Shown: positions 54,735 through 63,071 of the stretch, piece by piece
Layout: each line of letters starts with the position of its first letter
Position numbering within the stretch: position 1 is the first letter of the stretch
The notes under the pieces: generated by a model
What the model was told of the DNA's origin: nothing
What the model saw: only the letters and a program-made list of their open reading frames with translations
Database searches by the model: none
Program-made: the position numbers and the translations under genes
Source: Fundicoccus culcitae
Lineage (GTDB): Bacteria > Bacillota > Bacilli > Lactobacillales > Aerococcaceae
Assembly: GCF_024661895.1 (NCBI RefSeq)
Contig: NZ_CP102453.1
Span: forward strand, 682,001 to 746,000
Direction: 5' to 3'
Length of the DNA: 64,000 bases

Positions 54735-55559
54735 TTATAGACGCTTAGTTTTAATTTCAGCCATTAGTGAAGATTTCCGTTTATGTTTAGCTTTAAATTC
54801 CTTAAATTCTTCTCGCCATTCAGGTCTAAGCTCATCGCCATATAAGTCTTCTTTAATGAATTCCAATACCCTGACCGCATTTTGATAATCCTTTTTCGTC
54901 TTTTTCGAAACATAGTAATCCGCTTCAAGCCAAAACCTATCTGCCACACTCATATAATCAATATCCATAATCGGTCTTGCTAATTCATAATGTTCATTTA
55001 ATAAAAAGTGATCAAAATCCAAATTGGTTCTGAGGGCTTTGAAAATAGCGCTTCTTTTGGTTTCATTGGATGAACCACGCAATAATATCATAATATAGGT
55101 ATACAAATCACGTTCTTTAGCAAATTTAAGCATTTCTGGTTCAAGATTTTTCAATTCTTTTTCTTTCAAAAAATCCAGTGCTTGACGATAAATAACCTTT
55201 AAATTATTAGCATCATGATATTTAAATAAATTCAAAAAATTATTAATATACCGACTTACTTGATTTGTCTCTTTATAATAATTATGCATAATCATAGAAA
55301 TCTCATCTAAATCTCTACCTTTTTTGAGTGCCACACGATAAAATTTTTCCATCAATTCATAGTCTTTAGCAAAATACTCATATCTAAGTAAAAATTCGAA
55401 CACCAAAAAAATACCATAATTCATTTCTTCCATAGCCGCCGATATGATTTCTAAAGCACGATCATACATACCACGATTAGCATAAAACTCAGCTAAATCC
55501 AAGTACTGAATAATAATTCTAAAATCTTTAATTTCCGAATCATTTATTTTTTTATCCAA
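54735..55559 (-). CDS. Helical-repeat protein of unknown function
   Basis: Protein of 274 aa, entirely helical with TPR-like pairs (LAEFYANRGMYDRALEIISAAM). Acidic/basic with a Lys-rich tail (KAKHKRKSSLMAEIKTKRL). No DNA-binding domain is visible; it might be the sensing half of a regulator or a scaffold. Probable TTG start behind GGGAGTGGG. Co-oriented with DUF1697. Confidence 0.7.
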   Translation of the reverse strand: MDKKINDSEIKDFRIIIQYLDLAEFYANRGMYDRALEIISAAMEEMNYGIFLVFEFLLRYEYFAKDYELMEKFYRVALKKGRDLDEISMIMHNYYKETNQVSRYINNFLNLFKYHDANNLKVIYRQALDFLKEKELKNLEPEMLKFAKERDLYTYIMILLRGSSNETKRSAIFKALRTNLDFDHFLLNEHYELARPIMDIDYMSVADRFWLEADYYVSKKTKKDYQNAVRVLEFIKEDLYGDELRPEWREEFKEFKAKHKRKSSLMAEIKTKRL

Positions 55560-55685
55560 AACTGCCCACTCCCTTTAGTCTCTTTTATTGTACGCAAGCC
55601 TTGCCAAACAATCAATTGTAATTACTAATAATTTATGTTTTAATTCTTTTAATAAATACCTCTGCTACATGACAAGGAGACTGCT

Positions 55686-56435
55686 ATGAACATACCCACT
55701 TACCCTCCGCTAAACACCTTGAAAGCTGTTGCTAATAACATTTGGATTGTCGATGGTGATATCATACATATGTCCGTTCCTTTTATACAAGTGCCTTTTT
55801 CAACCCGAATGACAGTGGTAAGACTTAATAATGGAGATATGTGGTTGCATTCGCCCATTGCATTTGATGCTGATTTAGCTGATGAGATTCTAGCGTTAGG
55901 TCCGATAAAGCATTTGGTATCACCTAATGCTATCCACTATGCCTATATTGCAGAATGGAAACAGCATTTCCCAGATGCACTTGCTTGGTCGAGTCCAGGT
56001 GTGGAAAAACGTGCACAAAGCCAAAATATTGAAATAAACTTTGATCAAGCACTAGAAGATACCCCGCCAAAAGAATGGGAGAATGACATCAAACAACTTA
56101 TTTTTAAGGGCGGTCGTGTTATACAAGAAGTGATTTTCTATCATATTGAAAGTAGAACACTTATCCTAACGGATTTGATAGAAAATTTTGAACCAGATAA
56201 AACCAAGAGTACCCTTTGGAAGACCGTTCACAAAATTGCAAAAATTTCTGCACCAAACGGTACGACTCCAATTGACTATCGAATGTCGTTTATTGGAAAT
56301 AAAAAAGCTGCCAAAGAATCATTAGAGAAGATTATTTCCTGGCAACCTAAACGCATCATCATTGCGCACGGGAAGTGGATTGAAGACAACGGGGTTGAAG
56401 AATTGAGAAAACGCATGAGTTGGATATTAAAATAG
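55686..56435 (+). CDS. DUF4336-family (metallo-beta-lactamase-fold-like) protein
   Basis: Protein of 249 aa. Resembles DUF4336: NNIWIVDGDIIHMSVPFIQVPFSTRMTVVRL at the start, HLVSPNAIHYAYIAEWKQHFPDA and IIIAHGKWIEDNG. Related to the MBL fold but missing the full HxHxDH motif, so hydrolase activity is doubtful. AAGGAG precedes the ATG. A dispersed-motif copy lies 20 bp upstream. Confidence 0.85.
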   Translation: MNIPTYPPLNTLKAVANNIWIVDGDIIHMSVPFIQVPFSTRMTVVRLNNGDMWLHSPIAFDADLADEILALGPIKHLVSPNAIHYAYIAEWKQHFPDALAWSSPGVEKRAQSQNIEINFDQALEDTPPKEWENDIKQLIFKGGRVIQEVIFYHIESRTLILTDLIENFEPDKTKSTLWKTVHKIAKISAPNGTTPIDYRMSFIGNKKAAKESLEKIISWQPKRIIIAHGKWIEDNGVEELRKRMSWILK

Positions 56436-56483
56436 AAATTAATATAAATAATTATTCTATTTAAATTGATACGTATTATATAT

Positions 56484-56532
56484 AACACAATATATAGTGT
56501 ATAAAATCATATTTAAACCTATATATTGTGTT
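56484..56532. terminator. Terminator after the DUF4336 gene
   Basis: AACACAATATATAG/CTATATATTGTGTT 14-bp perfect stem, then T-run. Confidence 0.85.
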
Positions 56533-56672
56533 TTTTGTTGTTTTTATTTATTATTCATGATAAGCTAATATCATTAAAGGTTGATCTCACGAAATCTTAC
56601 ATTGTTGCAGGTGTGGTAATAATGAACTCAAATCATTCTTTAATAAATATTGCGAAAGGAGGATTTCATAAT

Positions 56673-56897
56673 ATGGGGAAGAATCAACATGTAACTCCAA
56701 ATTCTAATGGAACATGGAATGTCAAAGGCGAAGGCAATTCAAAAGCTACTGCTATTTTTGATACTCAAAAAAAAGCTATAGATCGAGCTACTAAAATATC
56801 TATCAACCAACAATCAGAACTCATTATTCATGATAGAAAAGGTAAAATTCGTGAACGTAATAGTTACGGTAACGATCCACATCCACCAAAAGGTTAA
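56673..56897 (+). CDS. DUF2188-domain protein (small)
   Basis: Protein of 74 aa, one DUF2188 domain: QHVTPNSNGTWNVKGEGNSKATAIFDTQKKAIDRATKIS. It ends SYGNDPHPPKG. AAAGGAGG lies 10 bases before the ATG at 56673. First of a pair with the next gene, next to the restriction system; such pairs are common near mobile and defence genes. Confidence 0.85.
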   Translation: MGKNQHVTPNSNGTWNVKGEGNSKATAIFDTQKKAIDRATKISINQQSELIIHDRKGKIRERNSYGNDPHPPKG

Positions 56898-56981
56898 GTT
56901 ATTCCTTTAGATTAAAATCAATACTGATATGTAATCAATAGCTTTCTATTCTCAAAATCCAAAGACGAAGGGATTGATTTT

Positions 56982-57290
56982 TTGAAAATTAGTGGTTTGA
57001 ATGAATTGCAAAAAGAATTTGCTAATTTACAAAAAAACGCTGAAAAATTAGAAGGATTAAATTGTATTCCGTTTGACGATTTATTTAATCATACATTTAT
57101 GATGACCTACACTAAATTTAATTCTATTGATGACTTCTTTAATAATTCACAATTTGATACAAATAATTTTGATGAAATTAATGATTCAGAATTAGATGAG
57201 TATGTAAATAAGTTTTCATCTTTTGCAAACTGGAATGATATGATGGAATCAGCCACTGTAGATTATATTGAAAAACATCTTTTTCAATAA
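56982..57290 (+). CDS. Small acidic helical protein of unknown function
   Basis: Protein of 102 aa. Starts KISGLNELQKEFANLQKNAEKLEG, then a hydrophobic middle (FDDLFNHTFMMTYTKFNSIDDFF) and NWNDMMESATVDYIEKHLFQ at the end. Similar small proteins are seen in phage and accessory regions of Firmicutes, from memory of the pattern. TTG start behind GAAGGG. Follows the DUF2188 gene by 84 bp. Confidence 0.75.
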   Translation: MKISGLNELQKEFANLQKNAEKLEGLNCIPFDDLFNHTFMMTYTKFNSIDDFFNNSQFDTNNFDEINDSELDEYVNKFSSFANWNDMMESATVDYIEKHLFQ

Positions 57291-57294
57291 AAAC

Positions 57295-57321
57295 AAAAGA
57301 GTGCTAGTGAGGCACTCTTTT
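57295..57321. terminator. Bidirectional terminator
   Basis: AAAAGAGTGC/GCACTCTTTT perfect 10-bp stem between convergent genes. Confidence 0.92.
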
Positions 57322-57324
57322 TGT

Positions 57325-57654
57325 TTACAAATCATTGTATTTCTTTTTGGAATTTTTTGCTTTATCAATGGGATATTTAGTTGCATTCTTCTCTAGTTTT
57401 TGTTCGATTATTTCATCAATATCAAAGCCTAAATTACTAGCCATCATATAAGAGTATATCAAAACATCAGCCAATTCATCAGCAATGGCCTCTCTATTTT
57501 GATTCCCTTCTTCCGCACTCTTCCACTGATAAATTTCCAACAACTCATTGGCTTCTAAAGAAATAGATAAAGCCAAATCCTTTTCATTATGAAATTGTCG
57601 CCAGTTGCGCTCATCGCGGAAGTCGTTGATTTTGTTGAGTGATTCGTTTGTCAT
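57325..57654 (-). CDS. MazG-like nucleotide pyrophosphohydrolase
   Basis: Protein of 109 aa. The MazG metal motif is intact: SISLEANELLEIYQW (E-x-x-E) followed by IADELADVLIYSYMMA (E-x-x-D). Such enzymes hydrolyse NTPs or dNTPs. It lies 21 bp after hsdR on the same strand; a role in phage defence alongside the restriction system is possible but only by context. Confidence 0.93.
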   Translation of the reverse strand: MTNESLNKINDFRDERNWRQFHNEKDLALSISLEANELLEIYQWKSAEEGNQNREAIADELADVLIYSYMMASNLGFDIDEIIEQKLEKNATKYPIDKAKNSKKKYNDL

Positions 57655-57675
57655 ATATTTAGGTCCACCCTACCT

Positions 57676-60600
57676 TTATGATAGTCTTTCATATTCATAA
57701 GGCTCAATTTCTTCTTCAATCATCTTTTTATATTCTTTTCTAAGTAAACTATTGTACTTTAATTTGTTAATCGAAGTGTTCGCTTGCTTCTTATACACTT
57801 CAATATCACTATTTTTAATCAGTTCACTTTCACCAATTTGTCGAGTCTTATTTGCATTGTAGTTGCTAACAACATAAAGTAAATCATCTTCAGACACACC
57901 AAATTGGTTCGAAAATTCTTTAATTTCATGAGTACGATGTTTTTCAATTCGATCAAATAATACTGCAATAATGTCCTCGTTGATAAAAGCTTCAGAATCT
58001 GCCAATAAGTCATTAAGTAGAATTTCCATCATTTCCCCAAGTTTAGGATTTGTTTCCTTAAATCGATCAATGTATGTACGGATCTCATGGATATTCTCTT
58101 CAGTTTGATTCTCTTTGTAATTCGGATTTTCTTTAGATGGCGTGAATGCTTGCATTAAACGTAAAATGTACTGATAATTGATTTCAGTTGTTTGGACGGA
58201 TTTTAGCTCATAGGCAATATCAAAATCATCTTCTTCAGTTCCTCCAGAATCACCTCTTTCAGCTTTTAGCCTTTCAAGTACATTCTCATATTTTCCTTTA
58301 AACTCCTCGACTTCATTCCAAGATATTCCATACTTTTCTTCCAGTTTATCTGCATTAAAATCTGAATAAACTTGTAAAGAAGCAAAATTTTTATCAAATT
58401 GTTGAAAAGCTTTTGCGAAAACTTTCCACTTTTCTTTTGGAATTTCATCAACAGCTTCTGGTGTAGCAGCAATTTCTTTTAGTTCTTTTAAGGTTTGAAC
58501 AAACACCTTTTGAGTTTCTTCCCATTTTGGAGCTAATACTTCTTTTTCTCCACCATTAGAATATAGTATTATAGCATCTTCTACCCGCTGACTAAATGTA
58601 GCTGGTGTTTGGAATGTCACAATTTGTCCATATTTCTTATATGAATCAAACAATCGATTAGTTCTAGAAAAAGCTTGTATAATATCTTGTGGTTTCATTG
58701 GTTGTCTATCAATGAAGATCGTTGATAAACAAGGTGCATCAAACCCAGTTAATAAACGATCCACGACAATAACAATATCCAACTGTTCTTTTCGATATTG
58801 ATACAATTCATGTTTTCTGGCTAAACGATTATTAATATCGGAATTATATCCTCGAATTGTCTCCATAGTAAACGCGGTATTAAACATTTTATTATAGTCT
58901 TTCATTGATTCAGCCATTTTTGCTTGATTATCAATTGAAGCTTCTTCATTTTCACTAATTGAATAAGTAATAGCTACCTTTGGAAAATCTGGTAAATACT
59001 CCTTAACATATTTACTGACTTTTACTTCAGATTTACCATTAATTACTTCCATAAACAAATCATAGTATCTTTGTGCTTTAGATATTGAAGAGGTTGTCAA
59101 AATAGCCGTATAGCTTTCTCCACTTTGACCATAGCCAATACCTAACTTTGCCCTTGATTCATTGACAATAGATTCGACAACTTTTAGCATATGATTATCA
59201 TGTTCAAAAACTTCTTTTCCAATATAACTTTCTTTTTCAATATTAGTCAACGACATAACATTTACTTTTGAAATTGATTTATCAGCTATATCATTTAGCA
59301 CATCTTCATTAATTGTAGATTTATACTCTACATTAAAACCTAAAACCGCTTCATCATGAATCGCTTCTTTTACAGTATATTGATGTAGACATTTTCCATA
59401 TAATTCATCTGTGGTTCTAGCTAAATCACCAAGAATTGATCGAGCATTTTCAGCAAAAATAGGCGTACCAGTAAAACCAAACCAAATTGATTGGTAGAAG
59501 AATGTTTCAATTTCTTGTTTTTTCTTTGGTGACACTGCACGGTGACACTCATCGACTACAAAAGCTAAATTCAAACTAGTGATTTTTTTATACCGTGGAG
59601 TATCTTCTTTCCCTTCAAATCGCTTCATTACAAAATTCAATTTTTGGATGGTAGTAACGATTAAAGATCTATCATTTGATAACAATTTTTTAATTAGATC
59701 ATTGACATTACTAGTACTATCAATTTCAATAGAGTCATCATTTGCGTATGATTCAAAAGAACCTGTCGTTTGTTGATCTAAGTCGATTCTATCAACAATA
59801 AATATCGTCTTATCTAAAGCTGGTATCTTTAAGAGATTTCTAGCAACTTTATACGAAGTCAGTGTTTTTCCTGAACCAGTTGTATGCCAAACGTACCCCG
59901 ATTCTCTTCGATATGATGCTGCTTTTACTGCTTCGAGAGCATGTATTTGGTAAGGTCTCAATAAAATTAAAGAACGTCTATCTTTATCTAAAACAGTATA
60001 TTCAGCAACCATCTTATGCGCTTGAGGGAATGTTAAAACATGTTCAGCAAATTCTGTCAGTTTAGTTACTGGTCGATTTTCTTTATCAACCCATCGAGCT
60101 AAAAATTTTGGATTAAACTTCGATTCCGATGCTGGTGCAATATATCGTGTATCAGTTCCATTTGATACTACAAACATTTGTAAAGTTGAAAAAACACCTT
60201 TATAGGCACCTAGCTTTTGATATTTTAATATCTGTCTAAATGCATCCATATATGATTCAGAACGACTTTTTAATTCAATCTGAATCATTGGTAAGCCATT
60301 GATTAACATGGTCACATCAAACCGTCTACTTCTATCATCTTCAGATGCTTTACCAGTTCTAAATTGATTAATAATTTCATAATCACTAGTACCAGCGGCT
60401 ATATCATTTTGATTAAGAATCATTAAATGAACTGTTCCAAGTCTTGCATCTTCCCGTTGTAATGCAATACGACAAATACCATTCTCACCTTGCAACCAAA
60501 CAGCTGCATCATAAAAAGTAGTAAAGATGAGCTTGTTCTTCACTTGTTCAAATTCTTGATCAGTCAAAGGGTTTTCTTTCAAATCACGCGGATTATTAAT

Positions 60601-60741
60601 GTTTATTTTTTCTCGAATATTATTCCATAAATCGTCTTCTGTTTTTAAGTTGTCGCGATACTTCCACTTTGATTCGCCTTCAGTTAACTGTTTTATTAAG
60701 TTATCTTCCATTTGTTTCTCAAGTATACTTTGATTAACCAT
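57676..60741 (-). CDS. hsdR: Type I restriction enzyme endonuclease subunit HsdR
   Basis: Protein of 1021 aa. N-terminal nuclease: FDVTMLINGLPMIQIELKSR (E-x-K). Helicase motor: Walker A TTGSGKT (about 290), DECH box VVDECHRA, FTGTP, and QAFSRTNR (motif VI). A C-terminal helical region (about 870-1021) binds the methylase. It cuts unmodified DNA after ATP-driven translocation. GGAAGGG precedes the ATG. hsdM is expected beyond the right edge. Confidence 0.95.
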   Translation of the reverse strand: MVNQSILEKQMEDNLIKQLTEGESKWKYRDNLKTEDDLWNNIREKININNPRDLKENPLTDQEFEQVKNKLIFTTFYDAAVWLQGENGICRIALQREDARLGTVHLMILNQNDIAAGTSDYEIINQFRTGKASEDDRSRRFDVTMLINGLPMIQIELKSRSESYMDAFRQILKYQKLGAYKGVFSTLQMFVVSNGTDTRYIAPASESKFNPKFLARWVDKENRPVTKLTEFAEHVLTFPQAHKMVAEYTVLDKDRRSLILLRPYQIHALEAVKAASYRRESGYVWHTTGSGKTLTSYKVARNLLKIPALDKTIFIVDRIDLDQQTTGSFESYANDDSIEIDSTSNVNDLIKKLLSNDRSLIVTTIQKLNFVMKRFEGKEDTPRYKKITSLNLAFVVDECHRAVSPKKKQEIETFFYQSIWFGFTGTPIFAENARSILGDLARTTDELYGKCLHQYTVKEAIHDEAVLGFNVEYKSTINEDVLNDIADKSISKVNVMSLTNIEKESYIGKEVFEHDNHMLKVVESIVNESRAKLGIGYGQSGESYTAILTTSSISKAQRYYDLFMEVINGKSEVKVSKYVKEYLPDFPKVAITYSISENEEASIDNQAKMAESMKDYNKMFNTAFTMETIRGYNSDINNRLARKHELYQYRKEQLDIVIVVDRLLTGFDAPCLSTIFIDRQPMKPQDIIQAFSRTNRLFDSYKKYGQIVTFQTPATFSQRVEDAIILYSNGGEKEVLAPKWEETQKVFVQTLKELKEIAATPEAVDEIPKEKWKVFAKAFQQFDKNFASLQVYSDFNADKLEEKYGISWNEVEEFKGKYENVLERLKAERGDSGGTEEDDFDIAYELKSVQTTEINYQYILRLMQAFTPSKENPNYKENQTEENIHEIRTYIDRFKETNPKLGEMMEILLNDLLADSEAFINEDIIAVLFDRIEKHRTHEIKEFSNQFGVSEDDLLYVVSNYNANKTRQIGESELIKNSDIEVYKKQANTSINKLKYNSLLRKEYKKMIEEEIEPYEYERLS

Positions 60742-60815
60742 AATAAAACCCTTCCATTCGTATTGTATATAGATATTTCTATTGTAACATATAGATGAAT
60801 TAATGATATAAATAA

Positions 60816-62024
60816 TTTTCTAATACTTGGGAACAGCGTGAATTTTCATTTGTATTTAATTACTTGAAAAACAACTCGCTACCTCGTGCTGAACTAAACT
60901 TAGATTCTGGAAATATAAAAAATATTCATTATGGTGATATTCTCATAAAGTATAATGAGATATTAGATGTTAAGGAAGATGAAATACCATTTATCACAAA
61001 TTCTAAATATATAATTAGCGGTGGTACGCTACTCGTAGATGGTGATATCATATTTGCAGATGCTGCTGAAGATGAAACTGTAGGTAAATGTGTTGAGCTA
61101 TCTAATTCTGAAAATACAATAATAGTATCTGGTTTACACACAATTCCATGTAGACCTAAATTAAATTTTTCTTCTAACTATTTAGGTTATTATTTGAATT
61201 CTAATTCTTATCATGATCAATTACTACCTTTAATTCAAGGTTCAAAGATATCATCTATATCAAAGAGCTCTTTATCGGAAACCACTATCAGATTTCCCAG
61301 TTATAAAGAAGAACAAATGAAAATTGGAAAGTTCTTTGCGATATTATCTAAGACTATAACCCTTTATCAGCAAAAATTAGATAAACTAAAACTGCTTAAA
61401 AAGGCTTATCTTCAACATATGTTCCCTGAAAAAGATGAGGTTGTTCCTCGATTAAGGTTTGCTAACTTTAATCAAAATTGGGAAGAAAATACATTAGCAA
61501 AATATTTAGAAATTCCCCAAAAAGAACAAATAATTATATCAAATACTGAACACTTATTGTCAGTAAAACTGAATGGAAGTGGTGTATCGCAAGTATCTCA
61601 AAATTTATCATTAAGTCTAGGAGCTACCAAATATTTCAAACGTCTTAAAGGTCAATTAATTTATGGGAAACAAAATTTTCACAATGGATCAATAGCTATA
61701 ATCCCTGATAAATATGATGGATTTGCTACTTCAGCTGACGTTCCGAGTCTAAATATTAGAAATATCGAACCATTATTTTTACTAATGTATATAACAAGAA
61801 AAGTTTTTTATTCAAATACATTATCATTTACTACTGGGACTGGCTCTAAAAGATTACATGAAGAATCTTTATTATGTTTAGTTATTAAGGTTCCATCCAT
61901 TAGTGAGCAAAAACAAATTATATTGTTAATGAAAAATTTCGATAAATTAATTGAAAATAATGAAAAAATTTTAGAAAAAATAACTAGAGTTAAAGAGAAG
62001 CTATTGTCTATAATGTTTATATAA
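60816..62024 (+). pseudogene. hsdS: Silent hsdS cassette (no start), inverted copy
   Basis: The frame is open from 60816 (TTT), with SNTWEQREFSFVFNYL before the first TRD, but it lacks an ATG/TTG/GTG with ribosome site at the expected position and any promoter. It carries two target-recognition domains: TRD1 up to about 61350, a conserved spacer with LYQQKLDKLKLLKKAYLQHMFPE, and TRD2 (61460-62024). The spacer holds the 101-bp inverted repeat shared with the active hsdS. Role: a store of alternative sequence for DNA inversion. Confidence 0.85.
61359..61459 (+). repeat. Left arm of the 101-bp hsdS inverted repeat
   Basis: Identical, as reverse complement, to 63652-63752 over all 101 bases. Encodes LYQQKLDKLKLLKKAYLQH and following residues in both hsdS genes. 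Confidence 0.97.
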
Positions 62025-62064
62025 AAAAGACACATGACCTATAGGGGACATATGTCTATTTTTA
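62023..62064. terminator. Imperfect bidirectional terminator
   Basis: AGACACATG/CATATGTCT stem flanked by A- and T-runs, between the silent hsdS and the convergent recombinase. Confidence 0.65.
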
Positions 62065-62086
62065 TCAGTGAGTTCCTAATGAGTTA

Positions 62087-63016
62087 CTAAATTAAATTTG
62101 ACAAAAACTGCACTATCTTTGTATTATCCTGATTCTCAAGCTCAGTGATTATATGAAGATAGGTTTTTTGTGTTATAGACATATTAGAATGACCTAATCT
62201 TTTTGCAACACTTGCTACAGACACACCAGCATATAATAATAAAGAAGCATGTGTATGTCTTAAACTATGAATTGAAATAACTGGTATATTAGCCATGTTA
62301 CATAATACTTCAAGTCTTTTATTAATTGTAGAATTGAAAACTCTTTTCTTTACAAAAATCACATTATCAGTTGGATATTCTTTTAATAGTTGTGAAAAAT
62401 GCATTGCTGTTTGCCAATCTAATTGAATTTTTCGATTGGATGATTCATTTTTTGTTGGTAGGAAACTACCATTACTTTTTTTATAATCCCATGTCTTATT
62501 TATAGTTAATGTCTGTTTACTAAAATCAAAATCTTCTGGTGTAAGAGCAAGCGCTTCAGAAAATCTTAAGCCAGTTTTTGTTACTAACAAAATAAACCAA
62601 TCCCAGTTAATTTCATTTCCTAAGTCCATTTGACGTATAAGTGATTGAACTTCAAATTGATTTAAAAATTTCTGCTTTCTTTCAATTGCTTTTTTACCTT
62701 TAATAATTACTTTTCTTGTTGGATTTGAATCAAGAATTCCTTCATCAATTGCATCAAGCACCGCTCCTTTTATTTGATGATGAAAATCCATCGTAGTTTG
62801 TTTTTCGTGAGTCTTTGCATATTCATTTAATATTTCTTGATAGGTTCGACGATCTAAATCACACATTCTAATGCTCGGAGCAATCTTCTCTAAATGTTTC
62901 AATGCAATATAATATTTACCTAATGAAACATCTCTAATTGCTCCTACCTTATACAACTCAATCCACTCTTCAAAGTAATCATAAAATAATTGCTTTGCTT
63001 TTCTTACTTTATTCAT
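62087..63016 (-). CDS. Tyrosine-family site-specific recombinase of the hsdS inversion system
   Basis: Protein of 309 aa. N-terminal SAM-like core-binding domain (about 10-95), then catalytic residues R (TGLRFSEAL), H-x-x-R (SLRHTHASLL), H (RLGHSN) and nucleophile Tyr (QKTYLHI). It lies between two inverted hsdS genes, as in known phase-variable type I systems (CreX/PsrA). It should invert DNA between the 101-bp repeats. AGGAGG precedes the ATG. Confidence 0.94.
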   Translation of the reverse strand: MNKVRKAKQLFYDYFEEWIELYKVGAIRDVSLGKYYIALKHLEKIAPSIRMCDLDRRTYQEILNEYAKTHEKQTTMDFHHQIKGAVLDAIDEGILDSNPTRKVIIKGKKAIERKQKFLNQFEVQSLIRQMDLGNEINWDWFILLVTKTGLRFSEALALTPEDFDFSKQTLTINKTWDYKKSNGSFLPTKNESSNRKIQLDWQTAMHFSQLLKEYPTDNVIFVKKRVFNSTINKRLEVLCNMANIPVISIHSLRHTHASLLLYAGVSVASVAKRLGHSNMSITQKTYLHIITELENQDNTKIVQFLSNLI

Positions 63017-63071
63017 AAAAATCTCCTCCTATATTTTCTTTAGAGTTTAAGAATAATATAGAAGGAGCAAG

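Larger units (their letters stand above)
612..55668. repeat. Dispersed short motif, consensus AATAAATATCACTGC
   Basis: Copies or near copies: 612-630, 3402-3420, 15082-15095, 15844-15860, 18383-18398, 21505-21520, 26480-26495, 27793-27807, 31796-31810, 35372-35386, 36573-36588, 37648-37662, 39941-39954, 55650-55664, plus weaker ones at 27759, 31583, 35296, 41931 and 56642. Many overlap a stop codon or sit within 20 bp of a gene end; some lie just upstream of a ribosome site. Both orientations occur. None was noticed between 42.6 and 54 kb or 57 and 64 kb. The span given covers all copies; it is not one continuous feature. Confidence 0.7.
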
